Assembly (NCBI GenBank): GCA_022571985.1
Contig: JACZWU010000006.1
Coordinates: 62,001-126,000, forward strand
DNA from: Candidatus Zixiibacteriota bacterium
GTDB lineage: Bacteria > Zixibacteria > MSB-5A5 > GN15 > FEB-12
Direction: 5' to 3'
Length of the DNA: 64,000 nt
Part shown: positions 43,400 through 52,753 of the stretch, piece by piece
Position numbering within the stretch: position 1 is the first letter of the stretch
Layout of the letters: each line of letters starts with the position of its first letter
The notes under the pieces: model-generated
Databases searched by the model: none
What the model saw: only the letters and a program-made list of their open reading frames with translations
What the model was told of the DNA's origin: nothing
Translations under genes and position numbers: made by a program

Positions 43400-43666
43400 C
43401 TAAATAACTGCCCCTGACGAAATTTCTAGGTTATTAAAATTCATGTTCGCAGTAAGGGAAACTGAACCAGATATGACGCTATCCCCATCAGAACCGTCAC
43501 CAAAAACCTGTGCTCGTGGTGACTCTACCGCAAAAGCGAAAAATAGAAGAAAGCAAACTAATAGCTGGAGTAGCAATCCCCGCCTCTTTTGGGAATTATG
43601 AAAAATCGCAGTTTTCATACAAGAGCTGGGCGAAATCGTTGAATGTTGCAACTTGATGGAGTTCAT
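43400..43666 (-). CDS. 5' part of the same metal-binding-repeat gene: signal peptide, then frameshift
   Basis: The ATG at 43666 has GAGG 7 nt upstream. The product has a 16-residue extension, then a basic and hydrophobic signal (KRRGLLLQLLVCFLLFFAFA, cleavage near RAQ), then SVSLTANMNFNNLEISSGAVI and a TAG. Removing one T from the TTT run at 43402-43404 joins it smoothly to SNGFDVRVNGTLTVNGT in the main part. So one base insertion separates the signal from the body. This is either a true inactivating mutation or an assembly error. Confidence 0.75.
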   Translation of the reverse strand: MNSIKLQHSTISPSSCMKTAIFHNSQKRRGLLLQLLVCFLLFFAFAVESPRAQVFGDGSDGDSVISGSVSLTANMNFNNLEISSGAVI

Positions 43667-43840
43667 AGGATTACCTCGCCTCTTTAATTTTTAAGACATT
43701 ACAAAAATGGAAATTATCTCATAGAGAAACTATCACCATAAATTTTGTGACTAGCATAATCGTGAAAGAATTAACTAATATCTATATATTAGTCAATTTC
43801 AGGTATTTTGTCAATGTGTAAAAACAGTCTCGTATGACTT

Positions 43841-44067
43841 TGAACGCAGCGCGTATACCAATTTCACCACTTCAGCAGCTGTTAATAAGCCTGCCAACTA
43901 TCGCCTTAACAGCCCCAAAAGCAAGAACGTTTATTCTCCTGCGGCCGGTATTTGTAAGCTCTGCCACTTACCTCTGAGAGGCTGACCCAATTTGAATTTC
44001 TTAACAAATAACCCGGCAGCATATTTAAGATTACCATGAACTTTGGGAACAGCCCGCCCACAAACTA
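43841..44067. repeat. 225-bp direct repeat, copy B, with truncated tRNA-Leu
   Basis: Bases 43841-43876 copy the 5' half of tRNA-Leu from the anticodon loop to the acceptor, with one change (CTTCAGC for CTTCGGC). The following sequence, through the 3' end of the 43931-46246 gene, matches copy A. The half tRNA cannot be functional. The stretch 43667-43840 is AT-rich and has the expected place for the promoter of the metal-binding-repeat gene, but no clear -35/-10 is seen. Confidence 0.85.
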
Positions 44068-46246
44068 TTATGTCCCACTTTTTCCAGCTACTTGTGACAA
44101 CAGGCGGTACAAAATCATAATTATGCATTGTTCCGGTACTATCAAACAGATGAAGATAAATCTTGTAGTCTTTTTTTAAATCCGCCCGGCATAAATAAGA
44201 AAACATGAAATATAAACTATCAGCAGCTTCCACGATATATCCGGATACCAGTGTGACGCTGTCCGAATAGTGATGTCCATTTTCTGGAATTCTCATTTTT
44301 GTCCACTGTGACCAGTCGGCACTCAGACGTTTTTCTGCCAGTCGCTGCCCCTCAATGCTTAAGTTGCCGAACAGTCCTCTTAGAGTCGTTAAAGTTTTCA
44401 GACTATCCAGCCTGCTCTGCATAGAATCAAACATAGCTAGATTATCGAGCTGCTCTCTTGCGTCTTCCACTTTGTAGAGATGCGCACCCTGCTGCTTAGA
44501 GAACAAGTTGGAATCAGCAACAACTGACAGATCGAATTTTAGATTTTTCAAGTAGGACCTATTCGGATAATTACTCAATGAGGCCTGACAGACAAACATA
44601 CCATCGCGTTTAAACGGCATAAAATAATCGACCCTGTCAAATTTATTATAACGTAAAGCTATATTGAACAAGTACGGGTCTTTTATTAACTGTAAATGAT
44701 TAAGAAATAAATATCTGCCGAAATATCTTGAGGCCGGATGAGCATAATGTTCATTCGTATTCAAAAATGAGTAGACGAGATAAAATGAGGGAACTGCCGG
44801 ATCGCCCAGCAAAAACACCTTTCCGCTTCTATCTTTCATCTCTTCTCTATTAGTATTCCAGGCAGGCACCGAACTTCTGGCTCTCTTTGCTCCGTCTGAT
44901 CTTGCAATCCCGTTAACATTATTTAACAGAAGCAACAGAAAAACACACATAGCAGCGAATGAGATGATAGATTTTTTCCTGCCTATTCTGTCGCGTCTGC
45001 AGAATGCGGCTATCATCAATCCGATTATCGGTGCGGCCAGCTGGACAAAAAAGATGTTGGTGGATTTTGTAATGTTGAGAGAAATTCCCATGGCGCCTGA
45101 TACAGAACCGACCAAGTGAAAAATGATGACACTTGCTGCAAATAAGGCCAGGCCGCGATTCAAACGTTTGTTTAAACGCCTGAGCAGATAAATGATTCCT
45201 GCCAGCAAAATAATGCCGGTGAACGAGAACTGCAAAAACTGAAAACTAATACCCGGATAGCCAATATGATACCAGCCCCCGCGACTTCGGTCGGCGCCGT
45301 TTTCTATTATCGAAATAAACAGCGGCAGCCAGTAGACGGCGCTAAATATAGCAGCCAGCCCCAGGACGATGGCCGTATTCTTAATATCCGGCCATTTAAT
45401 CTGACTCTTAGACATAAGCCACTTCTCGGAAATTATCTTAAGCAGGATGTAAAAGAAACCAATGGCAAATACATAGAAGTACGTTAAGAAAATCAGTGCG
45501 CCAATAAGCCCGCCTGTTATGTAATACTTAGCCGTCTTCGGCTGGTCCTTGACCGGGTCAACGTAGATAAACCACCATGGAATAAATAAGGCATAAGCCA
45601 GAAATGTATGAGGCGAGAAAAATTGTGTGGCGTTGCTGTAGTTGCAATACAGAAACGATAGAAAAGTGATAATTACTGCCTGCACAGGTGAAACAATTTT
45701 ACGCCAGAAGTAAAATAGAATCACCGGGAAAAAAGCGAAAATTAGAATCTGTCCGATCTTGGCCATTTTGAAGACTTCGATTGAAAATATCCTGGCAAAT
45801 ATAGCTTGTAGGTAATAGTACAAGGGCGGATAAAAGGCAGGTAAATCTTTGTAGTAGAAATCTGAAAGTGAGAAAGATGTCATAAACTTAAGCACCATCG
45901 CCTGTCTGAACTTCTGATCCCCGCTGTAACCATATAAATAGTAAGCCGTACCGTCTAAGATCAGATTGTTAGCCACTATCAGATACAATGACAAATAGAG
46001 CAGACTAATCAGGGACTTGTTGGAAGTCGAGGAGGAACATTTCCAATATGTTATCAGCGCCAGAAAAAAAGCGAGCGACCAGGCGTCGAGCCACATCAGG
46101 TCGGTAATGAGCAGATCTTCGCTGAATGTTTTTTGGGGATGCGAATATGCTAAGAGAAGAGCGCCAAAAATCAGATAAATTATGCCAAGGACTCTCTCCA
46201 GCGAAATCCCTGATAATATTCTATGAATGAACTTTTTTCTCACCAA
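43931..46246 (-). CDS. Large GT-C-like membrane protein, AftA-like candidate
   Basis: The 771-aa protein has about 11-12 hydrophobic helices (residues ~20-455) followed by a soluble extracytoplasmic part (~470-771). A loop segment reads FYYKDLPAFYPPLYYYLQAI (about residues 132-151). The YPPLYYY phrase occurs in AftA-type arabinofuranosyltransferases and related GT-C enzymes, so transfer of a sugar from a polyprenyl donor outside the membrane is likely. No acidic DxD is certain. It overlaps the upstream gene by 7 nt and its 3' end is part of the 225-bp repeat. Confidence 0.7.
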   Translation of the reverse strand: MVRKKFIHRILSGISLERVLGIIYLIFGALLLAYSHPQKTFSEDLLITDLMWLDAWSLAFFLALITYWKCSSSTSNKSLISLLYLSLYLIVANNLILDGTAYYLYGYSGDQKFRQAMVLKFMTSFSLSDFYYKDLPAFYPPLYYYLQAIFARIFSIEVFKMAKIGQILIFAFFPVILFYFWRKIVSPVQAVIITFLSFLYCNYSNATQFFSPHTFLAYALFIPWWFIYVDPVKDQPKTAKYYITGGLIGALIFLTYFYVFAIGFFYILLKIISEKWLMSKSQIKWPDIKNTAIVLGLAAIFSAVYWLPLFISIIENGADRSRGGWYHIGYPGISFQFLQFSFTGIILLAGIIYLLRRLNKRLNRGLALFAASVIIFHLVGSVSGAMGISLNITKSTNIFFVQLAAPIIGLMIAAFCRRDRIGRKKSIISFAAMCVFLLLLLNNVNGIARSDGAKRARSSVPAWNTNREEMKDRSGKVFLLGDPAVPSFYLVYSFLNTNEHYAHPASRYFGRYLFLNHLQLIKDPYLFNIALRYNKFDRVDYFMPFKRDGMFVCQASLSNYPNRSYLKNLKFDLSVVADSNLFSKQQGAHLYKVEDAREQLDNLAMFDSMQSRLDSLKTLTTLRGLFGNLSIEGQRLAEKRLSADWSQWTKMRIPENGHHYSDSVTLVSGYIVEAADSLYFMFSYLCRADLKKDYKIYLHLFDSTGTMHNYDFVPPVVTSSWKKWDIIVCGRAVPKVHGNLKYAAGLFVKKFKLGQPLRGKWQSLQIPAAGE

Positions 46247-47355
46247 ACACTCCCCACAGCAAAAAACAATGAAATCAAAATGTAAGCAATAGATCTCATG
46301 AATTCAATTATTTGTGCAGCTGTATACATTTGTGGAATAATTAAACTAAACAGGAATACCAGGTAGCCCCAGTTTCGGAAATTATATGGGTTTGTTTTAA
46401 ATAGATGCAATATTGAAATCAGCATCACTGGAAAAGCCAATGTCAACATTCTTGATGAATCCCAGGCAATAAACATCTGCGTCCACACAAAAAAGAGAAT
46501 CAAAAAAATTTCAATCAATGGTCTTATCATGCGCTTATTCCAGAAAGAAAGAACCGCGGCAAATACAAAAATCCACATAGCTTTAAAAACAGTGAAATAG
46601 CCCAGTCCCTGGTAGCCGTAAGACACATTAAAGTACGCCAAAGGATTTTCTAAAAATGGTTCGAAATAGTATTCAAAGTCAAACGTGACTGGCCTGAAAG
46701 ATGACACCCAAGTTCTAAATAAGTAGTAGAGGACAAATACCAGTCCATAGCCCAGAAGCATTTTTGCTCCAGTCCGAATTTTACTGTCGGCTTCTGAAAC
46801 ACCTAAGAAAATAAACCACGGCAGCAGAAAGAGTATTGACTCACGGTTAAGCAGTCCAAGAAACAGCAAAATATAAAAGGCTGTTGAATTTGACCGCAAT
46901 ATCCACATACCCAGCACAATTAGATATGTCGCCGAGTCACAATAGCCGCCATAATAAATCGTTGTCAGAGTTACTAATGAAAATGCGAATACTGAAGTCA
47001 CCAATAGTGCATCAGTCGGGCCGGATAATTTTTTTCTAAAATAAAGATAAACAGCAGCCAGAAATATAAATGCAAAAAGTAAATTGGTAACGATTATCAG
47101 CTGTCCTCTTAAGCCCAGTCCGTAACTAATCAAAGGAGTTAGAATTCTAAAACCGACGGCATTTTTGTTTTCAGAAAAGGGGTCGTTCGCAAGTTCTGCA
47201 TAGGAAGTTCCCAGAACAACCGTCTGAACTGCCGGTCGGACATAGATAGCCGCCAGAATCAAAAGTAAGAAAGCAACAAGTAGAGCCGTCCCGTATATTC
47301 CAATTTTTCTCTCACATCTTAGCAATGTACTGTTAATCTTAGTGGCGTAATACAT
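46240..47355 (-). CDS. Polytopic membrane protein, GT-C-like
   Basis: The 371-aa protein is almost entirely hydrophobic helices (about ten) with short loops. An early extracytoplasmic loop contains YAELANDPFSENKNAVGFRI (about residues 55-74), followed by LTPLISYGLGLRG, a pattern seen in small DUF-type membrane proteins found near glycosyltransferases. No diagnostic motif is visible. It is the middle gene of a three-gene minus-strand set, 17 nt after the 639-aa gene and overlapping the 771-aa gene, and likely acts with both. Confidence 0.6.
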   Translation of the reverse strand: MYYATKINSTLLRCERKIGIYGTALLVAFLLLILAAIYVRPAVQTVVLGTSYAELANDPFSENKNAVGFRILTPLISYGLGLRGQLIIVTNLLFAFIFLAAVYLYFRKKLSGPTDALLVTSVFAFSLVTLTTIYYGGYCDSATYLIVLGMWILRSNSTAFYILLFLGLLNRESILFLLPWFIFLGVSEADSKIRTGAKMLLGYGLVFVLYYLFRTWVSSFRPVTFDFEYYFEPFLENPLAYFNVSYGYQGLGYFTVFKAMWIFVFAAVLSFWNKRMIRPLIEIFLILFFVWTQMFIAWDSSRMLTLAFPVMLISILHLFKTNPYNFRNWGYLVFLFSLIIPQMYTAAQIIEFMRSIAYILISLFFAVGSVW

Positions 47356-47372
47356 CTTTACAATCCATCATT

Positions 47373-49292
47373 TTAATCGATAATTTTGACGTGACCAACG
47401 CTAAACTTGTCATCACCATCACCGGCTTGTATAGCGATGATGTTGTAACCTGCGGAAGCGGCTGAGGAGTTAACTACTATGGTGTCTATGCGTAAGCCTC
47501 CTTCCGGAATTATAATTGCTTCTAACAAACCTTGGAATACTATAATGCTATCGTTGAGTAATTGAATTCGGTATACGTCGTTGTTATCAACGCTTATTTC
47601 TATAAGTTTACTATAACTGAGGCTATCTAAGAAAACCATTAAGCCTTTCGGGCCAAGTACAACATTTGATTTATCGTCCCACGTTGTACCTCTTGCTTTC
47701 GGCACACTTATTTCTCGGTAATCAATTTTTAAAGGATTATTTATGTATCCCTGGATCAGGTGATCATAACGCCCTATATTAAAATTCCAAATCTCTGACA
47801 AGCGATCACCGCTGAAAATGTCTCCAGTGGTCAATTTAATTAATTTGCCATAATATTTTGAAAGTAATTCATCTTGAATGACGTTCTTTGAGCTGAGAAT
47901 CGACTCGGAATAGCCTCTTGGGCTTATTCTCCCGAAGTGACCGATCCGCCATTGTCCTAGAAACTGTGTGGGCAATCGGCTGAGTAGCGGGTCGCACAAA
48001 CCATGGAGATCGATGATATGAACTTGAGGTCCTGCTGCAAAACCAAACAATCCTACCGAATATAACTCCCTTAGTTTTGATCCGCTTTCAGCAAAATTCT
48101 GGCCTGCTTGATACCAACTATGATCTTTGAATCCGTTTCTCAGTCCAACAAGCAATAAACCGGTTTTCCTGTAATAAAAAGCGCGCTCGTCTACAATGCC
48201 CTGAGCGGTTGGTGCTTCCTTTAAGTCAAGTCCATATCTTTTATCGCTAAATAAAGGAGATCTTGGGGCAGAAATTCCGACCAAGAGGAAGATAACCAAG
48301 CAAATGAAAAAATGTCTGTGATGGCGAATGTATCCTGACTCTACAAATAGCATTACAGAACCCAATATTGGAACTGCGAAAAAACGCCCGCTCATAAAGT
48401 CGCCCCCGATTCTGACAATATAAAGCAAATATAGCACTAAGCCAGCCGCCAAAAATATTGCCTTGTTACGACGAGAATATAACGCAGTAACAATTCCGAA
48501 TCCAATCATTAACAAAGTTATTGGATCCAAGTTTAGGGAATCTAAATAGTAAACAATTCCTTGTACGATTAGCTCGCTAGCCGGGACTCCGTTTTGTAAC
48601 TTCGCATAGAACGTGTTTGGCAAGGCAAAGCCGTAATAAATAAGAGCGAAAAGCTCCCAGACAATAAATGGGGAAAAACCAATAAGCGCTGCATAAATTC
48701 CTTTCTTCCAAGGCATCTTCAAAAACGAGTAGGTTAATGCGGGAATGCAAAAAAGAACCGTGTCCATTCGATTCAGACTCATCAGGGAAGCAATGAGGCA
48801 GAGCTTCAAGAAATCTTCAAAGACGTTTCGGGATTTTAAGAATTGCCAGTAAAAGAGCGTTATCAGGAGATAGGTCAGAGGATTTTCCAACCCGGATGTC
48901 GTATAATCAGTAAAGCTTTTAGATAAGGTGAGTACGGTAATAGCCAAAATAACCGCCAAAAGAGAACCTGATATTCTGAATGAAATGATTATTAGCGAAA
49001 TAATAGTTAGCAGAATAGACAGGAAAATGCTGGTAAAGTAAATTTCGCTGGTAAAATAATATAGGAGAGAAATAACCAGTACCCAAAGCGGATTCGTAAA
49101 AACTTGAACTCGTTCACCAATATTCCAAACTAAGCCGTATCCATTTACAAAATTATCCACTACTCGGAAAGAAATGAAAGCATCATCGCAAAGCCAGGCA
49201 GTCCTCAATGCAACTGCTGCAAATAGTAGAATGAGAAAAATAATTGCTATTTTATCTTGTGATGAATACTGCCGACCATCTAGTTCAGACAT
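47373..49292 (-). CDS. GT-C-type glycosyltransferase, AftB-like candidate
   Basis: The 639-aa protein has an N-terminal helix and then the first loop signature CDDAFISFRVVDNFVNGYGL with D36 and D37, followed by WNIGERVQVFTNPLWVL. This DDAFIxFR...GERVxxxTNPLW pattern marks polyprenyl-phosphate-sugar glycosyltransferases such as AftB. About ten helices run to residue ~340, and a periplasmic C-terminal domain (~350-639) ends in a beta-rich part. It is the first gene of the three-gene set, upstream of which lies the rpoD terminator. The sugar and acceptor are unknown. Confidence 0.75.
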   Translation of the reverse strand: MSELDGRQYSSQDKIAIIFLILLFAAVALRTAWLCDDAFISFRVVDNFVNGYGLVWNIGERVQVFTNPLWVLVISLLYYFTSEIYFTSIFLSILLTIISLIIISFRISGSLLAVILAITVLTLSKSFTDYTTSGLENPLTYLLITLFYWQFLKSRNVFEDFLKLCLIASLMSLNRMDTVLFCIPALTYSFLKMPWKKGIYAALIGFSPFIVWELFALIYYGFALPNTFYAKLQNGVPASELIVQGIVYYLDSLNLDPITLLMIGFGIVTALYSRRNKAIFLAAGLVLYLLYIVRIGGDFMSGRFFAVPILGSVMLFVESGYIRHHRHFFICLVIFLLVGISAPRSPLFSDKRYGLDLKEAPTAQGIVDERAFYYRKTGLLLVGLRNGFKDHSWYQAGQNFAESGSKLRELYSVGLFGFAAGPQVHIIDLHGLCDPLLSRLPTQFLGQWRIGHFGRISPRGYSESILSSKNVIQDELLSKYYGKLIKLTTGDIFSGDRLSEIWNFNIGRYDHLIQGYINNPLKIDYREISVPKARGTTWDDKSNVVLGPKGLMVFLDSLSYSKLIEISVDNNDVYRIQLLNDSIIVFQGLLEAIIIPEGGLRIDTIVVNSSAASAGYNIIAIQAGDGDDKFSVGHVKIID

Positions 49293-49332
49293 TGAAGTAA
49301 TTTCGACTATGACAGCAAAGTAAACAAGCTAT

Positions 49333-49366
49333 AAAAAAAGCCGCCCCGTTTTATCGGGACGGCTTT
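49333..49366 (-). terminator. Rho-independent terminator of rpoD
   Basis: The stem AAGCCGCCCCG/CGGGACGGCTT (one G-U pair) with a 6-nt loop is followed on the minus strand by a run of seven T. It lies 24 nt past the rpoD stop and shields the glycosyltransferase genes from read-through. A shorter T run on the other strand may make it partly bidirectional. Confidence 0.9.
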
Positions 49367-49389
49367 TAATTTACTGATTGAAAAACTGC

Positions 49390-50244
49390 TTAGTTCAGAT
49401 ACGCTCTCAGCGAACGACTCCGCGATGCGTGACGCAATCTGCGGATAGCCTTCTCTTTAATCTGGCGGACTCTCTCGCGTGTCAGCGAGAACCTGGCGCC
49501 TATCTCTTCGAGTGTCAGCGCTTTTTCTGAGTTTAAGCCAAAATAAAGATTGATAACTTCGGCCTCACGAGGCGTCAGCGAATCCAGTGCTTTCTCGATT
49601 TCAATCCGCAGCGAATGAGACAACAAAGACTCATCCGGTGACGGCTGAAATTCATCCTCAAGGATATCTATCAGAGAGTTATCCTCCGAGGTAGAGAATG
49701 GCGCATCCAGAGAAAGATGCGAATTTGAGATTTTCAGCGTATCGGAAACTTCACCTTCGCTTAATTCAAGCTCCTTGGCGATTTCATTCGGCGACGGTAC
49801 TCTTCCCAGATATTGCTCCAGCCGGCTTGACATCTTGCCGATTTTGTGAAGTGTACCTACCCGATTCAGCGGCAGACGGACAATACGACTCTGCTCGGCC
49901 AAAGCCTGCAGAATAGCCTGTCTAATCCACCAGACCGCATAACTGATAAATTTGAAGCCGCGGGTTTCGTCAAACCTTTTGGCCGCTTTGATAAGTCCGA
50001 TATTACCTTCATTGATTAAATCGGCCAGGGACAAACCCTGATTCTGATACTGTTTTGCTACCGAGACTACGAAGCGCAGATTGGCCTTGGTTAGATTTTC
50101 CAGAGCTTTTGCATCGCCCTGCTTGATACGTCTGGCCAGACGGACTTCTTCGGCAGCGTTTATTAGAGGTGTTTCCCCTATCTCGCGCAAGTAGAGGTCC
50201 AACGAACGATCTTCATCGCGATATTTTAGGGACTGTTTTGCCAC
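49390..50244 (-). CDS. rpoD: RNA polymerase primary sigma factor, RpoD/SigA type
   Basis: The 284-aa protein lacks a long region 1.1, as in other FCB primary sigma factors. It has region 1.2 ([17 protein letters not shown]), region 2 with the core-binding [19 protein letters not shown] and the -10-binding [13 protein letters not shown] (about residues 100-112), regions 3.0-3.1, and region 4.2 with [20 protein letters not shown] (about residues 243-262) for -35 contact. The start is GTG with GAGGG and GGAAGGAG upstream. The TTGACA/TAATAT promoter at 51896-51924 fits its expected specificity. Confidence 0.95.
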   Translation of the reverse strand: MAKQSLKYRDEDRSLDLYLREIGETPLINAAEEVRLARRIKQGDAKALENLTKANLRFVVSVAKQYQNQGLSLADLINEGNIGLIKAAKRFDETRGFKFISYAVWWIRQAILQALAEQSRIVRLPLNRVGTLHKIGKMSSRLEQYLGRVPSPNEIAKELELSEGEVSDTLKISNSHLSLDAPFSTSEDNSLIDILEDEFQPSPDESLLSHSLRIEIEKALDSLTPREAEVINLYFGLNSEKALTLEEIGARFSLTRERVRQIKEKAIRRLRHASRSRSLRAYLN

Positions 50245-50334
50245 TTACCCTCTAACTCCTTCCCATAGATTAAAATGTTTATACCTGCGGTATTCATTAC
50301 CGCTTTTATTATTAGTCATTAACAAAAAACCCGG

Positions 50335-51864
50335 CTATCGCCGAATAACTTTTCTGGCAATTGTTCCATCGGGCTCTTGAACTATCAGACCAATCGCCCG
50401 GGAACTCTTCCTTAATCTCTTTATAGAGTTTTCCATCTCTTTTAGCGTCCTTACTACCACTTCATCCACCTGAAGGATTATAGTCCCTCTTGAAATAGAA
50501 GCTCTATCTGCTGCCGACCCGGGGTATACCCGGCGCACATAAATCCCGTTATCATGCTCAGTCTCAAGTTCAAGAGCTCTTGCTATCTCAGGTGTAAACT
50601 CCATAATTTCCATTCCGTTCCATACCCTGAAATCAAAATCGTCTGCTGCCTGCGTCTGAGCCCGTGTCGCCTGACGAGCATTGGTTAGAAACTTTTCCCG
50701 GTCGGCCATAGTGGTACTCAAAGTCATCTTACGGCGATCCCGGATAATATCAATCGGCACTTCCTGACCCGATTTGGTCGTAGAAACCAATACCGAAAGC
50801 TGACCGGTATTTTCAACCTGATGGTTATTAAAGCCGACTATTACGTCGCCGCCTTCAATACCAGCAACATCAGCAGGAGAGTTTATGAACACCGAATCTA
50901 TTATTACTCCTTTAACCTCATCCAGCCCCTGTCTTTTGGCCTCCCTTTGAGTTAAGGGAGCAAACCATACGCCCAACCAGCCTCTGCTGGCCTTGCCGTT
51001 GGTAATTAAATCCGGTACAATCGCTCTGGCCAGATCAATCGGAATAGCGAAACCTACCCCCACGGAATTCCCTGTGGGACTTGAGATTGCAGCGTTTACT
51101 CCGATGGCCTCTCCCCTTAGATTTAGAAGCGGCCCCCCGGAATTTCCAGGATTTATGGAAGCATCGGTCTGGATATAGTCTTGGTACTCAGGTGTTTCAG
51201 AGCCAAAGCGCAAATTACTGCGACCTTTGGCAGAAATCACGCCTACAGTTACCGTCCTGTCCAGCCCCTGTTGAGGGAAGGGATTGCCGATAGCGATAGC
51301 CCAGTCGCCGACCTTGATCTCATCAGAATTGCCAAAGGGAATAATCACGATTTCTTCCTGGGGGTCTACTTTAAGAACAGCCAGGTCGGTCTGAGGGTCA
51401 GTTCCTACAACTTCGGCATCATAAGTATAGCCGGTCGAAGTACGGACAGTTACCTTATCCGCCCCGGAGACAACATGGTTATTGGTCAATATGTAGCCGT
51501 CTTCTCTGAAGAAAAATCCTGAACCGGAAGAAGTCGAACGCCTGCTCCCTTGCTGCCACCAATGAAAGCGCTGCTGTCCCTTAGAACTGGCCGAAACGTT
51601 GACTACGGCGTTTTTGACGGCTTCTACTACAGCTACAAACGGAGACTCCATTCTGCCGTTATTATCAACTATTGGAAAAAGGCCGGTCTCAGAGATGTTG
51701 GTGGGAGACTGCGCCACTGAGTTCTGAGGAATTTTAAATTCCCCGGAAAGCACCAGCACAAAAACTATAAGCCCCGCTAAGGCTACTAACCAGGCGGTAG
51801 ATTTTAAGCCCTTCTTAGGTTTTTCTATATGTCTGTTTTCGGAAGAGAAATGCGTTTCTGCCAA
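50335..51864 (-). CDS. degP: DegP/HtrA-family periplasmic serine protease
   Basis: The 509-aa protein has an N-terminal membrane anchor (residues ~22-41). The protease domain has the triad H130 (LTNNHVVSG), D160 (TDLAVLKV) and S242 (NPGNSGGPLLN), and two PDZ domains follow (~290-385 and ~410-505). It degrades or refolds damaged periplasmic proteins. The start is TTG; GGAGG lies 10 nt upstream and a sigma-70 promoter at 51896-51924. The stop overlaps a short GC hairpin followed by TTTTTT (minus strand near 50325-50342), a weak terminator before rpoD. Confidence 0.95.
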   Translation of the reverse strand: MAETHFSSENRHIEKPKKGLKSTAWLVALAGLIVFVLVLSGEFKIPQNSVAQSPTNISETGLFPIVDNNGRMESPFVAVVEAVKNAVVNVSASSKGQQRFHWWQQGSRRSTSSGSGFFFREDGYILTNNHVVSGADKVTVRTSTGYTYDAEVVGTDPQTDLAVLKVDPQEEIVIIPFGNSDEIKVGDWAIAIGNPFPQQGLDRTVTVGVISAKGRSNLRFGSETPEYQDYIQTDASINPGNSGGPLLNLRGEAIGVNAAISSPTGNSVGVGFAIPIDLARAIVPDLITNGKASRGWLGVWFAPLTQREAKRQGLDEVKGVIIDSVFINSPADVAGIEGGDVIVGFNNHQVENTGQLSVLVSTTKSGQEVPIDIIRDRRKMTLSTTMADREKFLTNARQATRAQTQAADDFDFRVWNGMEIMEFTPEIARALELETEHDNGIYVRRVYPGSAADRASISRGTIILQVDEVVVRTLKEMENSIKRLRKSSRAIGLIVQEPDGTIARKVIRR

Positions 51865-51895
51865 CTACTTTGGTCCTCCAAGGGTAGAGCCTAGA

Positions 51896-51924
51896 ATATT
51901 ACTATATGTTCTATCTTCTGTCAA
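51896..51924 (-). promoter_or_regulatory. Sigma-70-type promoter of degP
   Basis: On the minus strand TTGACA (51924-51919) is separated by exactly 17 nt from TAATAT (51901-51896), placing transcription start about 7 nt beyond, ahead of GGAGG and the TTG start at 51864. This is near the sigma-70 consensus. No RpoE-like box was noticed. Confidence 0.8.
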
Positions 51925-52081
51925 GCCTTAATTTTTGTACATTCTTGCCACACATATATTTATAACGAGAGTAGAGCCGATTAGATTCAATTAATTCGCT
52001 GCTTTCAGCTGATTTTCCTTACCATAAGCGGAAATCCCCAAGTTGACTTTTGCCTCTGCCGGCTCTAATTTGCTTCTATCT

Positions 52082-52726
52082 ATGGGCCAGGCAAGCGAAC
52101 TCAAAAACGAACTGATTGAAACAGGCCGTCTCCTTTATGAAAAAGGGATGCTGGCCGGCAGCGACGGCAATCTCTCGGCTAAAATTGATGAAAACCGGCT
52201 GCTGATCAGTCGAAGCGGCGTGGCCAAAGGGCGGCTAAAATCAGGCGATTTTGTTGAAATAGACTTTGATGGAAAGCAAATTTCAGAAGGCGGCAAACCT
52301 TCTACCGAGGCTGCCATGCATCTTACCGTCTATAAGAACCGCTCTGATATATGCTGCTGCCTTCATTCTCATCCGCCATATGCTACCAGTTTCGCTGTGG
52401 CAGGAATCGAACTGGATAGAAATATCTTACCCGAAGTTGCCGTTTTTGTCGGAGATATTCCGCTGCTTGAATATTCCCCGCCCGGCACAGGAGCTATATC
52501 TGAAGCTATCGCACCTTTCTTAGATAAGAATGACGCCTTTCTGCTTAAAAACCACGGGCTGCTGACTATAGGTAAATCTATCGAAGAGGCATTTTTTAAG
52601 CATGAGACTGTTGAGCACTTTGCCAAAATTCTCTGGATGGCTAAGCAGTTAGGCACTGTAAACAGAATTCCTGATGATGAACTAAAAAGGCTGGATCAGC
52701 TTCGCCAGAGCCTGACATCGTCTTAA
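52082..52726 (+). CDS. Class II aldolase/adducin-family protein
   Basis: I start at the ATG at 52082 (214 aa); a TTG 39 nt upstream is in frame but adds an unlikely hydrophobic leader. The fold's markers are GSDGNLSAKIDENRLLIS (about residues 26-43), the zinc-binding HSHPPYATSFAV, and FLLKNHGLLTIGKSIEEAFF with the third His. Such enzymes cleave sugar phosphates or act as epimerases or dehydratases. It is the first gene of an operon with an aminotransferase-like protein and folate and pantothenate genes. A link to cofactor synthesis is possible but unproven. Confidence 0.87.
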   Translation: MGQASELKNELIETGRLLYEKGMLAGSDGNLSAKIDENRLLISRSGVAKGRLKSGDFVEIDFDGKQISEGGKPSTEAAMHLTVYKNRSDICCCLHSHPPYATSFAVAGIELDRNILPEVAVFVGDIPLLEYSPPGTGAISEAIAPFLDKNDAFLLKNHGLLTIGKSIEEAFFKHETVEHFAKILWMAKQLGTVNRIPDDELKRLDQLRQSLTSS

Positions 52727-52753
52727 TTATTAGAAAGTAACAGAAGAAGCCTG

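Noticed and set aside
50292-50312. GCGGTA/TACCGC hairpin upstream of rpoD as a terminator or operator
   Set aside because: No T run follows on the minus strand, the only strand with upstream genes, and no regulator is suggested.
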